Positions 37,077 to 47,014 of a stretch of 56,840 bases of DNA are shown here, in pieces (position 1 is the first letter of the stretch; every line of letters begins with the position of its first letter). The translations under genes and the position numbers were made by a program. The stretch comes from an uncultured Spirochaetales bacterium. GTDB lineage: Bacteria > Spirochaetota > Spirochaetia > Sphaerochaetales > Sphaerochaetaceae. The notes beneath the pieces were generated by a model. That model saw only the letters and a program-made list of their open reading frames with translations. It ran no database searches and was not told the DNA's origin. The DNA is taken from assembly GCA_945932505.1 (NCBI GenBank), contig CAMEQB010000002.1, positions 1 to 56,840 on the forward strand, written 5' to 3'.

Positions 37077-37754
37077 ATGAAGCGGAAAAAACTGAATATA
37101 GAATCCTTCTCATACTATGGAGCGGAAATAAGATATATCGGAGCCCTTCCTGATGAAAATACTGTCTTTCTTTCAGGAGGAAAGAGTATGGGGAGAGAAG
37201 GGATAGTTGCAATGTATCGCTCAAGCTTGGAGGCTGCGGCAAATGAATGGAGCGTCTCTTATATTCCAGGACTCCAATACTCAGAAGCTGTAGAGAGAGG
37301 ATTATATGAGAGAGATAAGGGCGCTCTCTTTGCCTTTGTACCTATGGGAATAAAGTGCGCGTCCCTTTCTCTTATCTCTAGGTGTCTTGTAACTGGAGGC
37401 GGTGTCATATCCACAGTCAATGACGATTCTGTCTTCTCTTTAGAAGCTTTATCATCTTGTCGTAGCTTGGCTCACTCTCTTTCAAGAGCTACAATAATAG
37501 GTAATGAGAACCTCTCATCTATACCTTATTCTATAATGAGTGCGTTGGATGAAGGTAGGGACGTGGGAGTGTTGGAAAGTGCACTGAATGGTAAAGGAGT
37601 CAGAAACCTGGTACGGGAGGGAGCTCCCATAGTAAGGAGTTTTTCTGATTTTCTATCTACTCCACGTTATATATCTTTTCCATATTCAAAAGGAAAGTAT
37701 GGCATAATGGGAGAGCGTTTCGGGCTATTGGATATAGAAAGACATGAAAAATAA
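37077..37754 (+). CDS. Divergent DprA/Smf-like Rossmann protein
   Basis: 225 aa; gapped resemblance to DprA: GVISTVNDDSVFSLEALSSCRSLAHSLSRATIIG, LDEGRDVGVLESALNGKGVRNLVREGAPIV; xer-hslV context. Confidence 0.6.
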   Translation: MKRKKLNIESFSYYGAEIRYIGALPDENTVFLSGGKSMGREGIVAMYRSSLEAAANEWSVSYIPGLQYSEAVERGLYERDKGALFAFVPMGIKCASLSLISRCLVTGGGVISTVNDDSVFSLEALSSCRSLAHSLSRATIIGNENLSSIPYSIMSALDEGRDVGVLESALNGKGVRNLVREGAPIVRSFSDFLSTPRYISFPYSKGKYGIMGERFGLLDIERHEK

Positions 37755-38685
37755 CGAGTACATAGAAGAATTCTTAATCTATGAAAAAAAGATAAAGGCA
37801 CTCAGTGACAATACTGTCAAAGCCTATAACTTTGATTTGGATATTCTTTCATCCTTTTCTGGAGAAAGGGAATTGGATTTTCCTTCCTTTTCCAATGAAG
37901 ACGCCAGGGAATTTATGCGTAAACTGGAGAAAGATGGTAGAGCTGAGAAAACTAGGCTCAGAATCCTTACTTGCTGCCATACTTTCTTTACATACCTTGA
38001 AAAATCAGGAGAAGTGGATTTTAATCCCTTCGATTCCATCTCTCTTCGCTCTGGTGGTAGAAGGCTTCCATCTGTCTTGACAGTAGATGAAGTTAAAGAG
38101 CTTTTATCCCTTCCTGTGAACAACTTCAAGGACGAGAGGGACCATATACTCTTTCTCTTTCTATACAACACCGGCTGTAGAATAAGCGAAGCTTTGAGTG
38201 TAGACGTAGATGATATAGAGTGGGGTGAGAGAAGAATAAAGATAATGGGAAAGGGAAGCAAGGAAAGATTTGTTTTTCTTTCAAAGAAAGCCCTTACTGA
38301 GATCAAAGACCAGTACTTACCCCAAAGAGAAGCTTACTTAGTGGAAAAAGGGAAAGGCGGAGAAAAAGCATTGTTTATTGGAGAAAGGGGAGGAAGGTTG
38401 CCGTTTTCCTCTTCTCATATTATCTTCGATGAATATAGGGAAAAACTTGGATGGCAGAAAGATTTCACTCCTCATACTTTGAGGCACTCTTTCGCCACTC
38501 ATCTTATGGATAAGGGTGCTGACATAAGACTTGTCCAAGAGTTACTCGGACATGAAAGTATTTCTACTACACAGATCTATACGCACGTCTCCAGAGCCAA
38601 ATTGAAGAAAGTGTATATGGATACGCATCCACATGGTAAAGGAAATAAAAAGAATGACAGGAACGACAATTGTAGCAGTTCGTAA
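37744..38685 (+). CDS. Tyrosine recombinase XerC/XerD-like (copy 2)
   Basis: 313 aa; [65 protein letters not shown]. Confidence 0.93.
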   Translation: MKNNEYIEEFLIYEKKIKALSDNTVKAYNFDLDILSSFSGERELDFPSFSNEDAREFMRKLEKDGRAEKTRLRILTCCHTFFTYLEKSGEVDFNPFDSISLRSGGRRLPSVLTVDEVKELLSLPVNNFKDERDHILFLFLYNTGCRISEALSVDVDDIEWGERRIKIMGKGSKERFVFLSKKALTEIKDQYLPQREAYLVEKGKGGEKALFIGERGGRLPFSSSHIIFDEYREKLGWQKDFTPHTLRHSFATHLMDKGADIRLVQELLGHESISTTQIYTHVSRAKLKKVYMDTHPHGKGNKKNDRNDNCSSS

Positions 38686-39190
38686 AGGTGGAAAAGTTGC
38701 TATCGCAGGTGATGGCCAAGTTACTCAGGGAGATACTGTAGTAAAGGGGAATGCTCACAAAGTAAGAAGACTCTATGATGACAAGGTCATCATTGGATTT
38801 GCAGGCAGCACTGCAGATGCCTTCACTCTATTTGAACTATTTGAGGGTAAACTCAAGCAGTTTAACGGAGACCTCACAAGAGCTGCAGTAGAACTGGCAA
38901 AGCAGTGGAGAATGGACAAGCAGCTTAGAAACCTTGAAGCAATGATGCTTGCTTCTGATGGAAATAAGATGTTTATGATCAGCGGTGTAGGTGATGTCCT
39001 TGAACCGGAAGGGGATGTACTTGCAATTGGAAGCGGAGGAAACTTTGCCCGTGCTGCAGCTACAGCTTACTTGGATGCAAATGTAGACTGGGATGCAGAG
39101 ACAATCGCAAAGAAGAGTATCAGCATCGCAGCTGATATCTGTATATACACAAATCACTCTATAATTACTGAAGTCAAGGAAGGAAAGTAA
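38633..39190 (+). CDS. hslV: ATP-dependent protease subunit HslV
   Basis: [37 protein letters not shown]; start could be 38633 or 38654. Confidence 0.95.
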   Translation: MVKEIKRMTGTTIVAVRKGGKVAIAGDGQVTQGDTVVKGNAHKVRRLYDDKVIIGFAGSTADAFTLFELFEGKLKQFNGDLTRAAVELAKQWRMDKQLRNLEAMMLASDGNKMFMISGVGDVLEPEGDVLAIGSGGNFARAAATAYLDANVDWDAETIAKKSISIAADICIYTNHSIITEVKEGK

Positions 39191-40533
39191 TGGAGCTTTT
39201 AAACGAAAGAACACTAGATAATATGACTCCAAAAGAGATTGTGGAGTCATTGGATAAATATGTAATCGGGCAGAATGATGCAAAAAGAACAATTGCAGTA
39301 GCGCTACGTAACAGAGTAAGAAGAAAGAAACTTCCTAAAGAGATCAGAGATGAAGTCTCTCCAAAGAATATTCTTATGATCGGAAGCACCGGTGTGGGTA
39401 AGACTGAGATTGCCAGAAGAATCGCAAAACTTGCCGATGCACCATTTATTAAAGTCGAGGCTACAAAATACACAGAAGTGGGATATGTAGGAAGAGACGT
39501 CGAGTCAATGGTCAAAGACCTTATGGCTGCCGCTGTTTCTATGGTCAAGGAAGAAATGGCAAAGGCTAGGGAAGGTGAAGTTGATGAGAATGTAGAGTCA
39601 AGGCTTCTTGATCTCTTACTTCCTTCTCTTAACGTGAAGGACGACGAGAACGCTCGAGAGACTAGAGAGAAGTTCAGAAAGATGCTTCGTGACGGTGTCT
39701 TCGATAACAAGGAAGTGGAGATGAACGTAAGCTCTCCGCGTCCTAACATCAACATCGTGGGCGGTGGAAATATGGAGGATCTGCAGAATGCCATGAACTC
39801 TCTTGGTTCCATATTTTCCGGTCAGAGTGGTCAGCATAAGAGAAAGATAACTATTAAGAGAGCCAGAGAAATTATCAAAGAAGAAGAGATGGACAGAGTC
39901 GTTGACATCGACAAGGCTGTGGATGAAGCCAAGGAGAGAACTGAGCAGATGGGTATCATCTTCATCGATGAAATCGACAAGGTTGCATCCAGAGGCAATA
40001 CAAGTGGTGCAGATGTTTCCCGTGAAGGTGTCCAACGTGATATTCTCCCTATTGTCGAAGGAACAAAGGTCAGTACACGCTGGGGTGTAATCGACACGAC
40101 AAACATCCTCTTTATTGCAGCAGGAGCCTTCTCACTCTCAAAGCCTAGCGACCTTATTCCTGAACTTCAGGGTAGATTCCCACTCCATGTAGAACTTCAT
40201 GACCTGACTGAAAATGATTTCTACAAAATCCTTACAGAGCCTCAGAATGCCATTACAAAGCAGTATAAGGCCCTTCTCTCCACAGAGAATGTGAACATCG
40301 AATATGAAGATGAAGCACTGAAGGAGATTGCCAGAATCGCAGCAGAAGTCAACCAGTCAAACGACAACATCGGAGCAAGAAGACTTCATACAGTTATGGA
40401 GAAACTGCTAGAAGAGTTAAGCTTCTCTGCCAATGAACTCTCCGGTCAGACAATCACGATCACTAAGGGATACGTGGATGAAAGACTGAAGAACATTGTA
40501 GAGAATCAGGATCTTTCAAGATATATTCTCTAA
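39190..40533 (+). CDS. hslU: ATP-dependent protease ATPase subunit HslU
   Basis: 447 aa; MTPKEIVESLDKYVIGQNDAKRTIAVALRNRVRRKKL, GSTGVGKTEIARRIA, FIDEIDKVA. Confidence 0.97.
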   Translation: MELLNERTLDNMTPKEIVESLDKYVIGQNDAKRTIAVALRNRVRRKKLPKEIRDEVSPKNILMIGSTGVGKTEIARRIAKLADAPFIKVEATKYTEVGYVGRDVESMVKDLMAAAVSMVKEEMAKAREGEVDENVESRLLDLLLPSLNVKDDENARETREKFRKMLRDGVFDNKEVEMNVSSPRPNINIVGGGNMEDLQNAMNSLGSIFSGQSGQHKRKITIKRAREIIKEEEMDRVVDIDKAVDEAKERTEQMGIIFIDEIDKVASRGNTSGADVSREGVQRDILPIVEGTKVSTRWGVIDTTNILFIAAGAFSLSKPSDLIPELQGRFPLHVELHDLTENDFYKILTEPQNAITKQYKALLSTENVNIEYEDEALKEIARIAAEVNQSNDNIGARRLHTVMEKLLEELSFSANELSGQTITITKGYVDERLKNIVENQDLSRYIL

Positions 40534-40552
40534 TTTATGTTATCATTGGTTT

Positions 40553-41638
40553 ATGCAGTATATAACCATTGTTGCAGATAGCTATGAAGAAGCGGCGGAA
40601 AAAGCGAGAAAAGAGTATGGCGATGCCATACGTATTCATTCCCGCCGCGATTTTACAACTCCAGGTGGTCTCTTTACACGAAAGATGAAAAAGTGTGAGA
40701 TCACTTGTTATATCTCAACCTCTCCACTGGAAGAAAAGACAGTGGGACAGAGAGATATGAATGAATTTGAGAAAGAAGCAAAGACTCCAGACCCACATAA
40801 GCTTACAACGCAAGAACGTCTTAATACAGAGATACATCGAGGCACGGAGGAAGGATATAAGAAAGCTGAAAGGCTTTTGGAGGAAAACTATATTTCAGGC
40901 CCATTGAGGGAAAAGCTTTTGGAAGGACTTTCTTGTACAAGTGACGAGTGCTCCAGAATACTAAGTGAAAGAATACTTGAAAATACAAAGATGGATTATG
41001 AAGCACAGATTCATCCTTCCCGTGTGGTAGTTTTCTTGGGTCCTACAGGTGCAGGAAAGACTACAACCCTGGCAAAGGTTGCTTGGCTATACAAATCCAG
41101 TGGCAAGAAAGTTGGAATCATAACTCTGGATGCATATAGAGTAGGCGCCTATGAGCAGATAGCCGCCTTTGGTGAAGGGTTGGGTATTCCAGTAGAGAAA
41201 GTCGTTAGAGAAGACCAATTGATGGTAGCTATGGAGAAGTTTTCATACTTCGATCTTGTTCTTGTAGATACTATGGGGTTAAGTAGTAAAGACTTGGAGC
41301 TTAATCTTAGACTAAAGGGGCTGGGCTTACAGCTTTCAAGACTCAACACTACTTTTACACTGATAGTCTCTGCAAGCATGAAAGAAGAAGATATGATGAG
41401 ACACTACGAACGATATAAAGATGACTTCTCCATCACTTCAATAATCGTAACAAAACTTGATGAGTCTATAACAATCGGAAACGCCCTCTCTTTTGCATAC
41501 TCAATTAATAAGCCTATTCTCTTCTTCACTGACGGGCAGAAAGTCCCTGAAGACTTGGAGAAGGCATCTACAGAGGTGATACTTGGTAACTTAAGAGGTT
41601 TCGGCCTTGATATGAGGGCATATAGGGGACAGCTTTGA
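40553..41638 (+). CDS. flhF: FlhF-like SRP-type GTPase
   Basis: 361 aa; VVFLGPTGAGKTTTLAKVAWLY, GIITLDAYRVGAYEQIAAFGEGLGIP, LVLVDTMGLSSKD, IIVTKLDES. Confidence 0.82.
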   Translation: MQYITIVADSYEEAAEKARKEYGDAIRIHSRRDFTTPGGLFTRKMKKCEITCYISTSPLEEKTVGQRDMNEFEKEAKTPDPHKLTTQERLNTEIHRGTEEGYKKAERLLEENYISGPLREKLLEGLSCTSDECSRILSERILENTKMDYEAQIHPSRVVVFLGPTGAGKTTTLAKVAWLYKSSGKKVGIITLDAYRVGAYEQIAAFGEGLGIPVEKVVREDQLMVAMEKFSYFDLVLVDTMGLSSKDLELNLRLKGLGLQLSRLNTTFTLIVSASMKEEDMMRHYERYKDDFSITSIIVTKLDESITIGNALSFAYSINKPILFFTDGQKVPEDLEKASTEVILGNLRGFGLDMRAYRGQL

Positions 41639-42550
41639 TTATATTTTTCCGCTGTTTTTCATAACTTTTTCGATTTTTTCCACCAGAACTGGTATCTGGG
41701 AGGTGTCACTCCAAAGATAGTAAGAGCCCACTGATATTCCATCCAACATACGGGATGGAAGAGTAAGGGCTCTTTCTGTTGTTACAGAAGAGGGTGGCGT
41801 AATAAACCTTACAAGGTTATTTAATACTTCTTCGTCCACTTTTCCGTCGTACGCCACGATAAAGCCCTTATTTGAGATAATGGCTGCATCCTCATCTATC
41901 TCCATCTCTTTTTTTACTTCTTCAAGAATGGCTTGAATTTCAGAATCCAAGGTAAGAGTTATTGATGAACCATGGACTGTTGTTTTGCCTATCTCACCCA
42001 TGGCTTTCAATGTATCATTGAAGAGCTCTTCTATTCCTCCATTTCCTTTTGTAGGCGTAGGAGCGTAGCCAAGAATAGATGAGGCGATATTATATGGGTA
42101 GTGCCTAGTCTCTTTTTCAGAGAACTCGATATAACTAGAAAGAGATTCCTCTTTTATTCTTACGTTGATCATATCTATTTGAGGATTTGTTATTGATGAA
42201 GTGAGAGGAATGAAGGTTTCTCCTTTTTCTAATAGTGACGCTATCTCGACGGCATCGTAATCTGAGTAATCTGAAAGGAAGGATGATATCTGCTGGATCT
42301 TATCTTTTTCTGTTCTTACAGTAAAACCATAGTCTGGAGCTTGGATTGCTAGAATTCTACCGTTTCTATCATAGATAGTCCCTCTTATATTGGTTGTAGA
42401 TACAATAGGATCTTTGTATCCCCAAGAAACAAGTTCTTCGCTTAAGCATAAAGATATGGCTCCATAGATGATAAGAGCTACTAAAGCTAAGGCTAATAGA
42501 ATAAGAATGACCCCTCTGGGCTTGTTGCCATTGTCTTCCATATTAAACAT
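41639..42550 (-). CDS. Class B PBP-like protein retaining the pedestal/dimerisation region but lacking a transpeptidase domain
   Basis: 303 aa; N-terminal TM, NIRGTIYDRNGRILAIQAPDYGFTV, KETRHYPYNIASSILGYAPTPTKGNGGIEELFNDTLKAMG, SITLTLDSEIQAILEEV; no SxxK, SxN or KTG motif. Confidence 0.75.
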   Translation of the reverse strand: MFNMEDNGNKPRGVILILLALALVALIIYGAISLCLSEELVSWGYKDPIVSTTNIRGTIYDRNGRILAIQAPDYGFTVRTEKDKIQQISSFLSDYSDYDAVEIASLLEKGETFIPLTSSITNPQIDMINVRIKEESLSSYIEFSEKETRHYPYNIASSILGYAPTPTKGNGGIEELFNDTLKAMGEIGKTTVHGSSITLTLDSEIQAILEEVKKEMEIDEDAAIISNKGFIVAYDGKVDEEVLNNLVRFITPPSSVTTERALTLPSRMLDGISVGSYYLWSDTSQIPVLVEKIEKVMKNSGKI

Positions 42551-42571
42551 AATAGTTTTGAGAGTGGAGTT

Positions 42572-44068
42572 TTGTCGATAGTGAGTAGAAGCGATTATGA
42601 TGATATGCCCTCAAATGGGGGAGGAAGAAGAGGAAAAGGCAACAAAAGTCTTACTTTAGGTGTCTTGATCTGTATTCTTGTTATTTTGATCATTATTGTG
42701 GTCAGACTAATATTTAAACCAGAAGAGAAATTGGAGGTTTTACCTCCAAATGCTGTAGTGAAAGAAAACTCAGTTACAAACGAAGTATCGGAAGAATCAG
42801 CGACTCCGACTCTTGATGATAATGCTATTGATCTGACTGTGGAGAGTGTTGACGTCGTAGTGGAAGATCCTCTTTCTTCTGAAATAGACGAAACATCAAG
42901 TCTGGAAACAGATAGTGAAGAAGAAATAATCCATGATGAAGAGTCTCAAACCATAGAGGGACAAGACGGTTTTCTTGAGGATACCATTGAAATCGAGGGC
43001 GTTGTAGAAGAATCTAGCGTAGAAACACTGGATGAGACTAATGCAGAAGAGAATGCTGAAGTCCATACACCTCTAGTCGACGAAGAACCTATGGTAGATG
43101 GAAGCGAAGAGGGTAGTCTTGAAAGGGAGATAGTAGAAGATTTCAGTGAAATAGATACTCAAAGCGAAGAAATAGAGACAGAAAACGAGGACGTTATTCC
43201 TGAAACTTCAGAGATAGTAACAGAAGACTATGGTAGTGGAGAAATAAATGATGAAGAGTCTTTTATTGTTCTCGATACACCAAGCGAAGAAAAAGTGGAG
43301 GATGTCACCGAGGAACCAATAATTGTTCCTGTTGTTGAAGATACTATTGATGAACCAATAGAAGAAGTTGAGGAAGAAAGCTTACCTTATGACCCATTTA
43401 TGGAGGAAGATGTAGAGACTTTAAGAAAGGGTCTTGGAGACTTGTTATCAAGAATAGACTTTAGCCTTATTCTCGCTGAAGACGAGCAGACAGTTGAAGA
43501 AGAACTTCCCATAGAAGAATCTATTAATGAAGAAGAGATAGAAAATGGCGACGTTGATATTCCTGTATTCTCTAATGAAAGCGAGAATTTGGTTATTAAG
43601 GAAGCCCAGACAGAGATTGATGACGAAAAACCTCAAATTAACGATAATGATGGGGAATCAATAATCGAGAAAGAGACTCAAAACGATAGTAGCGAAGAAT
43701 TGATCCAAGAAGTATTACTTGATGAAGTAGAATTAGAAGAGAGTTTGAAAGTATCAAAGACCCTTGCTATTGAAGAAAAGAGCGCTTCTATTATTCAGGG
43801 TTCCATTGTAATAGTGGACGGAGAGAGTGTCACTCTACTTTCTACTCCTGGAAAAGCTGTAAAGAGTCCTATTGATGGAGTTGTAAAAGAGGCAAAGAGA
43901 GTAGAAGGGAAGAAGACTATCTCTATTGAGACGGAGGAGGGAGATGTATGGAGATTCTCCGGCTTTGAGAGAGTGAATGTAAAACTCAATCAAAGTGTAA
44001 GAGAGGGGGAAGTTCTTGGAAGCGTCGGAACATCTTCTGGCTCTTCTATCGATATTTCAATCTTATAA
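42572..44068 (+). CDS. Membrane-anchored protein with long Glu/Asp-rich linker and degenerate LytM/M23-like C-terminal domain
   Basis: 498 aa; TM near residues 28-48; C-terminal TPGKAVKSPIDGVVKEAKRVEGKKTISIETEEGDVWRFSGFERVNVKLNQSVREGEVLGSVGTSSGSSIDISIL. TTG start in the track; GTG 42581 is an alternative. Confidence 0.6.
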   Translation: MSIVSRSDYDDMPSNGGGRRGKGNKSLTLGVLICILVILIIIVVRLIFKPEEKLEVLPPNAVVKENSVTNEVSEESATPTLDDNAIDLTVESVDVVVEDPLSSEIDETSSLETDSEEEIIHDEESQTIEGQDGFLEDTIEIEGVVEESSVETLDETNAEENAEVHTPLVDEEPMVDGSEEGSLEREIVEDFSEIDTQSEEIETENEDVIPETSEIVTEDYGSGEINDEESFIVLDTPSEEKVEDVTEEPIIVPVVEDTIDEPIEEVEEESLPYDPFMEEDVETLRKGLGDLLSRIDFSLILAEDEQTVEEELPIEESINEEEIENGDVDIPVFSNESENLVIKEAQTEIDDEKPQINDNDGESIIEKETQNDSSEELIQEVLLDEVELEESLKVSKTLAIEEKSASIIQGSIVIVDGESVTLLSTPGKAVKSPIDGVVKEAKRVEGKKTISIETEEGDVWRFSGFERVNVKLNQSVREGEVLGSVGTSSGSSIDISIL

Positions 44069-44096
44069 TTATCGAAGATATAAAGAATAATTGTAC

Positions 44097-44132
44097 AAAA
44101 GATGAGCTCCCCGAAGGGAGCTTATCTTAGAA
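44097..44132 (-). terminator. Intrinsic terminator downstream of secA
   Basis: Minus strand AAGATAAGCTCCC-TTCG-GGGAGCTCATCTTTT. Confidence 0.8.
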
Positions 44133-46892
44133 GTTTCTACCACAGCAGTTCTTATACTTTTTACCGCTTCCACATGGACAAGGATCGTTTCTTCCTACCT
44201 TTGGAGTGGCTCGACGTACTGTAGTGTTACTTGCCTGGGCCTCTGACGCAACTGCGGTTCCCTTTCTTTCCATCTGGGATAGTGATGCTGAGTCGACATG
44301 GTTTTCTTTCAGCTTCTGCTGTTGTCCTCTATCCATAGGTCTAGGTCCTTGAATCTGGAATCTAACGAGAATAGCAGCCTTACATACAGCTTCTGTTATT
44401 GCTTCAAGCATTGAGTCAAATGCATCGGAGGCTGTGTTTTTATACTCTACAAGAGGATTCTTCTGAGCGTAGCTCATAAGAGAAGCTGCATCTCTCAGTT
44501 CGTCAAGCTGATCCAAGTGGTCAATCCATCTCTTATCGATATTCTTCAGGTACATATACCTAAGATAATCGTTGAAGAATTTTTCTCCTGCAAAGTCACG
44601 TTTTTTATCTAGGAGCTCAGATAGCTTTGTTTTAAGAACTTCTTTGTCCTTCGTATCTTCCGGTGGAAATTGTACAGAGTAAACTCTCTGGAGTCCTTCT
44701 CTGAACTTATCTTCATTGCCTTCAGCCTCATCAAAGATATCGTCGATAAGATCATTGTTTTTTTCTTTGACTCTATCTGTAAGATGCTCTTCTGTAAGAA
44801 TTTCATCTCTCTGCTGGTATATGAAGTTTCTCTGTTCGTTTAGTACGTCATCGTACTCCAATAGTCTCTTTCTAATGGCGAAGTTTCTCTCTTCAACCTT
44901 CTTCTGTGCGTTCTCTATAGCTGAATCAAGCATCTTGTGGTGTATTGGTTCACCTGTATTCATACCAAGCTTACCAAGCATCTCTTTCATGCCTTCTTTA
45001 GCAAATAGACGCATAAGTGAGTCGTCAAGGGAAACATAGAACTGGCTGACACCTGGATCTCCCTGTCTTCCGGCTCTTCCTCTCAGCTGGTTGTCGATAC
45101 GTCTTGACTCGTGTCTCTCACTTCCTATGATATATAAACCGCCAAGAGCCTTGACTTCATCTGAAGCCTTCTTCCAAAGAGGCATTATCTCTTCCTTTGC
45201 TTTCTTCAGCTCTTCTGGAGTAGCTTCAGTTCCCACCTTCTTCATTGCAAGATGGTCAGGAGAACCACCAAGCTTAATATCTGTTCCTCGTCCAGCCATG
45301 TTGGTTGCGATGGTTACAGCGCCTTTTCTTCCAGCTTCGCCGATGATATAAGCTTCTCGCTCATGGTTCTTTGCGTTCAATACTTCATGTGGAATGCCTG
45401 CTCTCAACAGGAGCTTAGAAAGAGCTTCAGATTTTTCAATGCTGGCTGTACCGATCAAAATCGGCTGTCCCTTTGCATGCACCTCTTTTGTCTTCTCTAC
45501 AATGGCTTTAAACTTAAACTCTTCATTGTAGAAGGTAAGATCCTCCAGGTCCTTTCTCTGTAGAGGTAGGTGAGTAGGGAGAACAACTACATCAAGGTTA
45601 TAAATCTGCTTGAACTCCAAGGCCTCTGTATCTGCAGTACCTGTCATACCAGATATCTTGTCATACATTCTGAAGAAGTTCTGGAATGTAATTGTTGCGA
45701 AAGTCTTACTGTCTCCCTTTACTCTTACATTTTCTTTTGCTTCTATTGCCTGATGTAAGCCTTCACTATATCTTCTTCCTGGTAGGACTCTTCCTGTAAA
45801 CTCATCAACTATCTGGATTTCTCCGTCTTTGATAATATAGTCTACATCAGCCTTATATAGGTATTCCGCCCTAACAGCCTGAGTTACATAGTGTACCATC
45901 TCGAAGTTGGCGTCGTCATAGAGTGAGACCACTGTATTTCCATTCTCATCCTTACCTGGAACAAGAATGCCAGTCTTCTTCAGTAGCTCCTCCATCTTTG
46001 TCATACCTTGTTTTGTAAAGGTTATGTTCTTATTCTTTTCATCGATTTTGAAGTCACCTCTTTCATCGAAGGAGCTATATAACTCTCTGTCCATCTTATC
46101 TATTTGTGACAGTTCATAGTATTTACCAGTCTCTGGGTCTTTTTCACACTCTTTGAAGAATGGGACAATAGACTTTGCAGCTCTGGCCTTTGGCGTGTCG
46201 TCTTCAGCTTGACCGCTGATGATGAGAGGCGTTCTGGCTTCATCGATCAAAATAGAGTCGATTTCGTCGATGATGCAGAAGTGATGGCGAGGCTGAACCT
46301 TTCTATCCATGGTCTGCTTCATATTGTCTCTCAGGTAATCGAAGCCGAACTCATTGTTTGTTCCGTATGTGATGTCTGCCGAATATGCTATTCTCTTAGT
46401 CTCATCATCTTGGCCAGGAACTATTACTCCTACAGTCAAACCCAAGAATTTATAGATCTGGCCCATCCATTCAGCGTCTCTCTTAGCCAGGTAATCGTTG
46501 ACAGTGACCACATGGACACCCTTACCCTCAAGAGCGACTAGATATGCTGCAGGTACACTGGTAAGTGTCTTTCCTTCACCTGTCTTCATTTCAAGAATAG
46601 AACCTTGATATAGGATGGTGGCACCCATAATCTGTTCGTCATAGTGTTTCTCTCCGATACATCGTCCTGCAGCCTCCCTAGCGAGTGCGAAGGCTTTTGG
46701 AAGGATTTCATCGAGACTTTTTCCATTCTTTACTTCTTCTTTCCATTTATTTGTGAACAATGGGAAGTCTTCATCTTTTAGACTTTCAGCCCAACTATAT
46801 TCTTTCTTTACTGACTCCAAAATAGGTGTCAATCTCTTGATGTCTTTCTGCTGCTTGGTTCCTCCAAACAGCTTTGTTAAAAAATTAGCCAT
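44127..46892 (-). CDS. secA: Preprotein translocase ATPase SecA
   Basis: [54 protein letters not shown]-terminal [16 protein letters not shown] 46892 preferred over track start 46940. Confidence 0.97.
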   Translation of the reverse strand: MANFLTKLFGGTKQQKDIKRLTPILESVKKEYSWAESLKDEDFPLFTNKWKEEVKNGKSLDEILPKAFALAREAAGRCIGEKHYDEQIMGATILYQGSILEMKTGEGKTLTSVPAAYLVALEGKGVHVVTVNDYLAKRDAEWMGQIYKFLGLTVGVIVPGQDDETKRIAYSADITYGTNNEFGFDYLRDNMKQTMDRKVQPRHHFCIIDEIDSILIDEARTPLIISGQAEDDTPKARAAKSIVPFFKECEKDPETGKYYELSQIDKMDRELYSSFDERGDFKIDEKNKNITFTKQGMTKMEELLKKTGILVPGKDENGNTVVSLYDDANFEMVHYVTQAVRAEYLYKADVDYIIKDGEIQIVDEFTGRVLPGRRYSEGLHQAIEAKENVRVKGDSKTFATITFQNFFRMYDKISGMTGTADTEALEFKQIYNLDVVVLPTHLPLQRKDLEDLTFYNEEFKFKAIVEKTKEVHAKGQPILIGTASIEKSEALSKLLLRAGIPHEVLNAKNHEREAYIIGEAGRKGAVTIATNMAGRGTDIKLGGSPDHLAMKKVGTEATPEELKKAKEEIMPLWKKASDEVKALGGLYIIGSERHESRRIDNQLRGRAGRQGDPGVSQFYVSLDDSLMRLFAKEGMKEMLGKLGMNTGEPIHHKMLDSAIENAQKKVEERNFAIRKRLLEYDDVLNEQRNFIYQQRDEILTEEHLTDRVKEKNNDLIDDIFDEAEGNEDKFREGLQRVYSVQFPPEDTKDKEVLKTKLSELLDKKRDFAGEKFFNDYLRYMYLKNIDKRWIDHLDQLDELRDAASLMSYAQKNPLVEYKNTASDAFDSMLEAITEAVCKAAILVRFQIQGPRPMDRGQQQKLKENHVDSASLSQMERKGTAVASEAQASNTTVRRATPKVGRNDPCPCGSGKKYKNCCGRNF

Positions 46893-47014
46893 AGAATAAG
46901 AATAACTAATTTTTTTATCAAAGGGTAGAAGTAACCACAAATAGGTTATATTGGTTTTAATAAGTAGGTAGATTCACACTCCCAATCGGGTTAAAATGAC
47001 ACAAGGAGGCATAA

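Noticed and set aside
36112-38685. Xer-type recombinases as evidence of a prophage or integrative element
   Set aside because: Both match housekeeping XerC/D, sit in a conserved ftsZ-xer-dprA-xer-hslVU context, and no phage genes, att repeats or composition shift are visible.
39174-39812. 212-aa minus-strand ORF
   Set aside because: Entirely antisense to hslU; low-complexity Ser/Leu composition, no family motif.
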